A stretch of DNA of 25,339 bases from Mnemiopsis leidyi (lineage: Eukaryota > Ctenophora > Tentaculata > Lobata > Bolinopsidae), in contig JH152756.1 of the NCBI GenBank assembly GCA_000226015.1, positions 66,678 through 92,016 on the forward strand. Reading direction: 5' to 3'. The position numbers were made by a program, and so were the translations under genes. A model generated the notes under the pieces. That model was not told the origin of the DNA. It was given only the letters and a program-made list of their open reading frames with translations, and did not search any database. Numbering within the stretch: position 1 is the stretch's first letter; the number at the start of each line of letters is the position of its first letter. Below, piece after piece: positions 20,333-25,339 of the stretch.

Positions 20333-20388
20333 GTACTTGCTTGTAGTCAGGCGTTACAAGGTCAGGCGTTACAAGGTACTTGCTCGTA
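20318..20388. repeat. Tandem repeat containing a splice donor
   Basis: GTCAGGCGTTACAAGGTACTTGCT-type unit: full copies at 20318-20345 and 20361-20388, with a truncated copy (15 bases) at 20346-20360. The presumed donor of the preceding exon (CAAG/GTACTT, 20332/20333) lies inside the unit, so it is duplicated at 20375/20376. Confidence 0.85.
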
Positions 20389-22371
20389 CAACCTCATGCC
20401 TGGTGTAGAAAGGTGCTTATAGTAAGTGTGATGAGTAGCTCTAGGGATACTTTTAGGAGCTGTACCGGTATCTCCCGCATCAAACATTTGTAGATCGTTC
20501 CTGTATCACTAGTTAAAATTTAGTATGACATGTCACCTGACCAACAATCAGACCTTCATGCCTGACTCCAGCTGCCATTTCTTTAGAAAAGTGAAGCAAA
20601 ATTACAAGTATACTTTTCTCGTTCAATTGTTTATGGAACTACCGAATATATCCAATTTCACCGGACTTTTCTCTCTTCTATTAAAGCAAATCTGAGAACC
20701 ATACACCGTACAATTTCCGCAAACCAAGTCGGCTGCATCAATACTCACCATTTTTATTTCCTACTCCAATACTGGCCATGTTTATTTCCCACTCCACTTC
20801 TCGCCATGTAAATATTTCCCACTCCGGTACTAACACCACCATGTCAGATCATTGGCCAGGGCCCCGCATCTGGTACTTCTAGTCTATATTATATAGCTGG
20901 CTGGCTACTTAAGCTGCACTGGCCTCATCTTAGTGTCTCAGGTGTCTCCTTTTCCTCTTTCCAATACCCCAGTGCGTTCTCGTATTCCGGTTCCCGATTA
21001 ATGCTCCTTCTAATCTTATTTGTTTGTACTTATGTGGGAAATTTTAATCCGAAGTTGTCGTTCTTAAAGTAAATCATAAAAGTGGTTATGTTGATTTGAT
21101 ACTTATCTAGTCTTAAACTTGAAATTTTGACTCTGGGTTAGTCGATACTGTCGAATAGAAATTATCAGTTATTCAAATTTTAACTTTTGATTGGATCGAA
21201 TGTCGCAATGGAGACACGAGACTCCTAAATTCTTAAATGTTCTTATGAAAATTGAAACATAGCTGGGTTCTCACAACGGCCGGTAAATACTGAAAATAAT
21301 AAAGTAGGCCTGGTTGAGCTAACAGATCTACATATGAAGGATGTTTCTCGCCTCTCGTAAATCAGTCTCTTCTCTCTTCAGCATGTCATCTTCTTTTCTT
21401 CTGTGACGATGTAATTTTTATCTCAACATTTGTGATCAGTTACGATCGATTGTCTGCCACATCATCCTGCTGTATAGAATAGGATCGTGTTTTTACTGTT
21501 GCTCAATGAGATGAGGCCACCGACAGACTTTGTCGGATATCCCGCCGCATTAGAGACATCAAGATTTATTTTTCATGATATTATATGTTTCACTGTCATA
21601 AGAAGATCGCTAAACGTGGAATTTCGTCCAGGATTTTGCGTTAAGGACTTGGTATCATTCTTTATTGTGACAGTGTTCACTGTTCGGCAATAATAATAGT
21701 CTCCTTTTCAATGTCTTTCCTTTCGATTGTTTTTCGCATTTTCTTTCAACTTTGTTAGCAATCTGGTTGACTTAGATTTCATGAGAACTTGGACAATTCA
21801 AGGTGTGGGAGAACGTGAGACTTGCTTCACTAACCTATCTTACGACGTCACTTTTATCTAACAATCAACATGTAGATGCTTGAATTACTCTTTATCTATT
21901 CGTATCTCTTACACATAGAACCCTTTTCAGTAATTATTACTCTTTTATTTATTTAATTACTCTTTTGTTTAATCAACTCGTGTATAAGGCAATATCGAGT
22001 ACAAAAGACAATAGCAAGTAACCCATTACCACCAACCAATATTTCCGCAATTTGTTTGCCCCTCCATTATCCTTATAAATTGTAGATGATTTTTGAGCCA
22101 GGGATTAAGGAAAGCTTACTTGCCATGAGTTACAGTGAGAAATTGTGTCCTTGCTTCCTTGCGTGTAAATTTTAAGATTACAAGGGACGGAGGGTTCTAC
22201 TTGACTAATCAATGCCAATGGTATTTTTATCTCCCGTTACTTTTAGGTTTACATTCTGCTACAAATTTAGATTGGTTATTATTTTTGTATCATAAGAAAT
22301 TAGACAACAGTTTTTAACGAACCTGGCACAAACCTATAAGCAGGCTGATAGTTCAGTAATCAGTAACAGCT
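20389..22371. other. 2-kb stretch without recognisable gene
   Basis: Mostly AT-rich. 20748-20833 holds three diverged units of about 28 bases (CCATGTTTATTTCCCACTCC pattern). An open frame at 21487-21693 contains MRPPTDFVGYPAALETSR, which is codon-like, but I cannot support exon limits. Confidence 0.4.
20748..20833. repeat. Diverged minisatellite, three units
   Basis: Units of about 28-30 bases each starting CCAT and containing TATTTCC-ACTCC, with clear mismatches between them. Confidence 0.65.
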
Positions 22372-22752
22372 ATGTCAATATCTGCAATACCAACGGCTCA
22401 TCATACTTTTACTGATGATACTGAAACTGTTGAGCAAGGTTAACCTGAGGTTAAATTACTATGTGAAATTGCTCAAACTGAACTGAAAATCTGGAGCATT
22501 CTGAAGCAAAAATCATTCGCCTTATTTGGAATAATGAAATACCAGAATGAGATCGACTCCCAAACAGTTCTCGGCATATTAAAACAACAGTTAATCATAT
22601 TGTCACGCTTCGCATCTCCGAATCAACTACGTCGGTTGAGTATGAATAATATCTATGGTTCAGTATTCAGTCATACATTTTGCCTTTATGTGGTTGGTGG
22701 GCGTGACTTACCCCCCCCCCCCCCTGATGATAATCTTAAATGTCGTCAGTAA
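22372..22752 (+). pseudogene. Open frame with one internal stop, unidentified
   Basis: From ATG 22372 the frame reads 23 codons (MSISAIPTAHHTFTDDTE...) to a TAA at 22441, then continues in the same frame for 103 codons (CEIAQTELKIW, then KYQNEIDSQTVLGILKQQLI) to a stop at 22752. A 14-base C run (22711-22724) encodes a poly-Pro stretch near the end. It could be a single-stop pseudogene or a chance frame. In AT-rich DNA of this length one or two such frames are expected by chance. Confidence 0.2.
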
Positions 22753-23536
22753 AAAGTCCACAAATGGACTAAGTGGGACGTCGTTACGTTCTTCAACTTA
22801 TTTGTGACATGCGAGTTTCCATTTTCTCAAAAATATAAATCTTCTCAAGGGTTAGATTTTGTGGTTGACGCATGCATTTTCTCTCGACCGTTTTCAATTC
22901 AACTGATTCGATTTTTCGTTCAGATGGAAGTTTTCGATATATTTCTAATTCCCGTCGTATTTCCCGTGTAATCTGTACAATTGCCGTGGTGTAGTTATCT
23001 GTTATTGACTACTAGCATTATTGTAAACCTGAATATTCGGAGAAAACGTAATTCATTCTACCCAGTTATGAGTATGTAAGAGAATTTTGTAAATATTTGC
23101 TGTTCCCGGATTAAGGAAATCTTCTCCCGAGACTTCTCCGTACCAATATTACTTGACCCAAGACTAGACCAAAACACTTCAATAAATCAGTTTTCCTGGG
23201 AGATAATTGTTAAGAATATGATCAACACAATACTTTCCATCTATAACCAAGCAAGTTCCGAGGATCCCTAAAAGGACAAACAGTTTTCCGTAACAGCCTC
23301 AATGATAATAAGACGCTTGACTAAAGAGATATATTGCTCAACTTGATATAATTACGTGACATCCTTCCGTGTTGTTATGTTTTTTAATCGTTAGTCCGTT
23401 CTCTAAAACGTGATTCATCACTTTCTACTCCACTATTTTTTCCCACGAATATGATTCAGTCATTTTCAACAGTCTAATTTGAGGAGTTTTTCCCCGGTGG
23501 TGCTTGTCACTACTATATTTCTCCATGTCATTAAAC
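22753..23536. other. Upstream region of the gelsolin-like gene
   Basis: AT-rich with no recognised coding exon. A 5' untranslated exon of the gelsolin-like gene is expected here or further upstream but cannot be identified from the sequence. Confidence 0.35.
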
Positions 23537-23695
23537 CTGGTTATCTTCTTCAAGTCATATATTGTTGTTGTTAAATCTGGCCCTGACATCTAACCCTCAG
23601 ATCCTGATGGCAGGTCTGGTTATCTTCTTCAAGTAATATATTGTTGTTGTTAAATCTTGGTCCTGACATCTTACCCTCAGATCCTGATGGCAGGT
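23537..23695 (+). repeat. 79/80-bp tandem duplication of the gelsolin 3' splice site and start codon
   Basis: Two nearly identical units, 23537-23615 and 23616-23695, each contain a pyrimidine-rich tract, the acceptor CCCTCAG and ATCCTGATGGCAGGT. The second copy supplies the real start (ATG at 23687). In the first copy the ATG (23607) opens only nine codons before TAA. Confidence 0.9.
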
Positions 23696-25110
23696 CTACA
23701 GAAGCAGGAGGAATACAACTGGAAAGACTCAAACTTGGCACTTTTTGGATCAGATGTGGAGAAACAAGTGAAACTTGAGTCTGCTCAAAGTGAACCTGCC
23801 TGGAATAATTCAGGTGAACTTTGTGAAATTACGTTTTCAGAGAGGAAACAAATTATAAGTACATCGTAGGCACTTATGTACCGCTTTCTTGAATTTTTAT
23901 CTCTGCCGACTTTTTATTTTGCTGCTGATAATTGTGCGTGATTTTAAATTACTTTCATTTTAGGTCAAAAAGTTGGTCTTGAAATTTGGAGGATTGTCAA
24001 GTTTAACGTAGAAAAATGGCCGAAAGAAGACCATGGTCGGTTCTATGAGGGTGATTCATACATTATTCTTAACACTTACAAGTTAGTTGTTCACTCTTCA
24101 AGTTGTTTATATATTTTACAAGTTGTTTATTTACTTTACAATTTGTTTATTTACTTTACAAGTTGTTTATTTACAATAGTTTACAAGTTCGTTATTTATT
24201 TAACAAGTTATTAATTTACTTTACAATTTAGTTATTTGCTTTACAAGTTAGTTAGAAAATTTAAATAACACAATCCTTGAAAAGAAACAAGTTTTATCCC
24301 ATCAACATGATATATTTTGTTATGCAACATTCGAACAGGAATCCCGATGAAGATGCACTAGAATACGACGTACACTTCTGGATTGGAAAGTATTCCACTC
24401 AAGACGAATACGGAACAGCAGCTTACAAAACAGTCGAGTTAGATACTTATCACAACGATAAACCTGTACAGCACCGGGAGGTATGTGTTTACATTTTATT
24501 GGATCTCGTATCTCAATACACCCACTAAAAGAAGCTTAAAGAGCATAAAATGGTATAATACGGGTCGAAAAACACAGAAAATTAACTTTTATTCGAAAAA
24601 ATGGACGTCGATTTTGCCAATCGGGTCATATCTCTTGAATCAATCAGCTACCTTTCTGAAACATTTCCGAAGAAATTTTGCGAATCATATGGTTAAAAGC
24701 CAAGCAAGAAGATCGAACGGCTGCACAATGACACCTTCTGTACTTTATTGTTCACTAAATAATGTGTACTTTGTCCATTGAACTACATGTACATCATCTG
24801 TTGTAAACAACAAATATATCTCGTAAAATCTACACTATACATCGTACTTAGTGTATTACAAAATTTCGTAGAGATCTTACAATCTCATAGCTTCATTAAA
24901 ACTTGACACGTAATATCAAAACTTGACACGTAATATTATATTTCAAAATCAACAAGACAACAAGACACATTCCGCAGGTCCAGTACCACGAGTCTAACCT
25001 GTTCAAGTCTTACTTCAAGGAGGGACTCACCTACCTGAAGGGCGGGGCGGACTCCGGTTTTAGACATGTCAAACCTACCGAGTACACTCCTCGCCTCCTC
25101 CACTTCCACG
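23681..25110 (+). CDS. Gelsolin/severin-type actin-binding protein, 5' part
   Basis: Four coding exons on the plus strand: 23681-23813 (start at 23687, MAGLQKQEEYNWKDSNLALF...), 23964-24081, 24339-24480 and 24978-25110, with intron phases 1, 2, 0 and 1 after the last. Together they give 173 residues covering the linker and the whole first gelsolin repeat: EPAW...GQKVGLEIWRIVKF, FYEGDSYIILNTYK, YDVHFWIG, STQDEYGTAAYKTVELD, PVQHREVQYHESNLFKSYF, KGGADSGFRHV and RLLHFHG. These are hallmark motifs of the G1 actin- and calcium-binding module in gelsolin, severin and earthworm actin modulator. There is no signal peptide, so the protein is cytoplasmic. The second repeat would begin in the next exon, beyond the window. 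The last donor (G/GTTATAATC) is poor. Actin severing and capping follows from the family. Confidence 0.93.
24078..24255. repeat. 20-bp minisatellite starting at a gelsolin splice donor
   Basis: About eight diverged units of (T)TTACAAGTTGTTTATTTACT. The exon 2 end and donor (CTTACAA/GTTAGTTG, 24081/24082) match the repeat, and the last unit (TTTACAAGTTAGTTAG, 24240-24255) is almost a copy of the junction. The rest lies in the intron. Confidence 0.8.
24481..24977 (+). other. Intron 3 of the gelsolin-like gene
   Basis: Begins GTATGTG and ends CATTCCGCAG. It contains a near-perfect 20-base direct duplication (AAACTTGACACGTAATAT at about 24898-24936). The open frame at 24485-24781 spans intron sequence and is not supported as coding. 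Confidence 0.75.
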
Positions 25111-25339
25111 GTTATAATCGTCCTGTTTATACATCTTCCTGTTTATAAATCTTCCTGTTTATACATCTTCCTGTTTTTCTGTTTGTACGGTTATAATCAT
25201 CCTGTTTATACATCTTCCTGTTTATACATCTTCCTGTTTCTCTGTTTGTACGGTTATAATCATCCTGTTTATACATCTTCCTGTTTATACTATCTTCCTG
25301 TTTCTCTGTTTGTACGGTTATAATTATCCTGTTTATACA
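25110..25339. repeat. 63-bp minisatellite at the last gelsolin exon-intron border
   Basis: Units start GGTTATAATC at 25110 (79 bases), 25189 (63), 25252 (64) and 25316 (cut by the window end). Each contains a nested 16-base repeat CCTGTTTATACATCTT, present three times in unit 1 and twice in the others. The exon ends at the first base of unit 1, so every unit repeats the presumed donor. Confidence 0.9.

Noticed and set aside
22711..22724. Fourteen-base C homopolymer
   Set aside because: Likely ordinary slippage sequence or an assembly artefact. No G-quadruplex pattern of four separate runs.
24277..24338. ATG at 24277 as a start for the gelsolin fragment
   Set aside because: The bases before 24339 are intron ending in AACAG, and the protein continues from the upstream exons in correct phase.

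Overview
This window looks like AT-rich nuclear DNA from an invertebrate animal. It has GT-AG introns, short exons, cleavable signal peptides on separate first exons, many minisatellites and foldback elements, TTAGGG-type interstitial telomere repeats, and an animal gelsolin-family gene at the right edge. I cannot place the species. There are no bacterial operons, CRISPR arrays or convincing RNA genes.

Left and centre (about 1.1-16 kb, all on the minus strand): a tandem array of paralogous genes, here called E, D, C, B, A in transcription order. A, B, C and E share one architecture. Exon 1 encodes a start plus signal peptide. Exon 2 encodes a Cys-containing three-fold repeat that reads as an R-type (ricin-B-like) beta-trefoil lectin domain. 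Exon 3 encodes a second domain of about 150 residues with two conserved Cys that I do not recognise. All internal introns are phase 1, so exons 2 and 3 are symmetric 1-1 modules. D is a broken remnant of exon 3. Every copy, including D, has a short hairpin 47-115 bases past the exon 3 donor. Its loop reads GGGA in the gene sense and its stem shows compensatory base changes. This is the most unusual signal in the window. Copies A and B are nearly identical at the nucleotide level in the exon 3 core but much more divergent in exon 2.

Between and inside these genes lie a mariner-like transposase remnant (about 176-418), three copies of a MITE-like element with GGGGAGGGGTC ends (7 kb and 16 kb), several foldbacks, a telomere-repeat foldback inside gene E intron 2, and several minisatellites.

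Right part (17-25.3 kb, plus strand): the 3' end of an unidentified acidic-protein gene (about 17.2-18.6 kb); a plausible first coding exon of a membrane protein (20.0-20.3 kb); a weak interrupted ORF (22.4-22.75 kb); and the first four coding exons of a gelsolin/severin-type actin-binding protein (23.69-25.11 kb, running off the window). At four splice junctions in this part, a tandem duplication or minisatellite starts at or contains the splice site itself.

All exon boundaries are read from splice consensus and reading-frame continuity, without transcripts or database searches.
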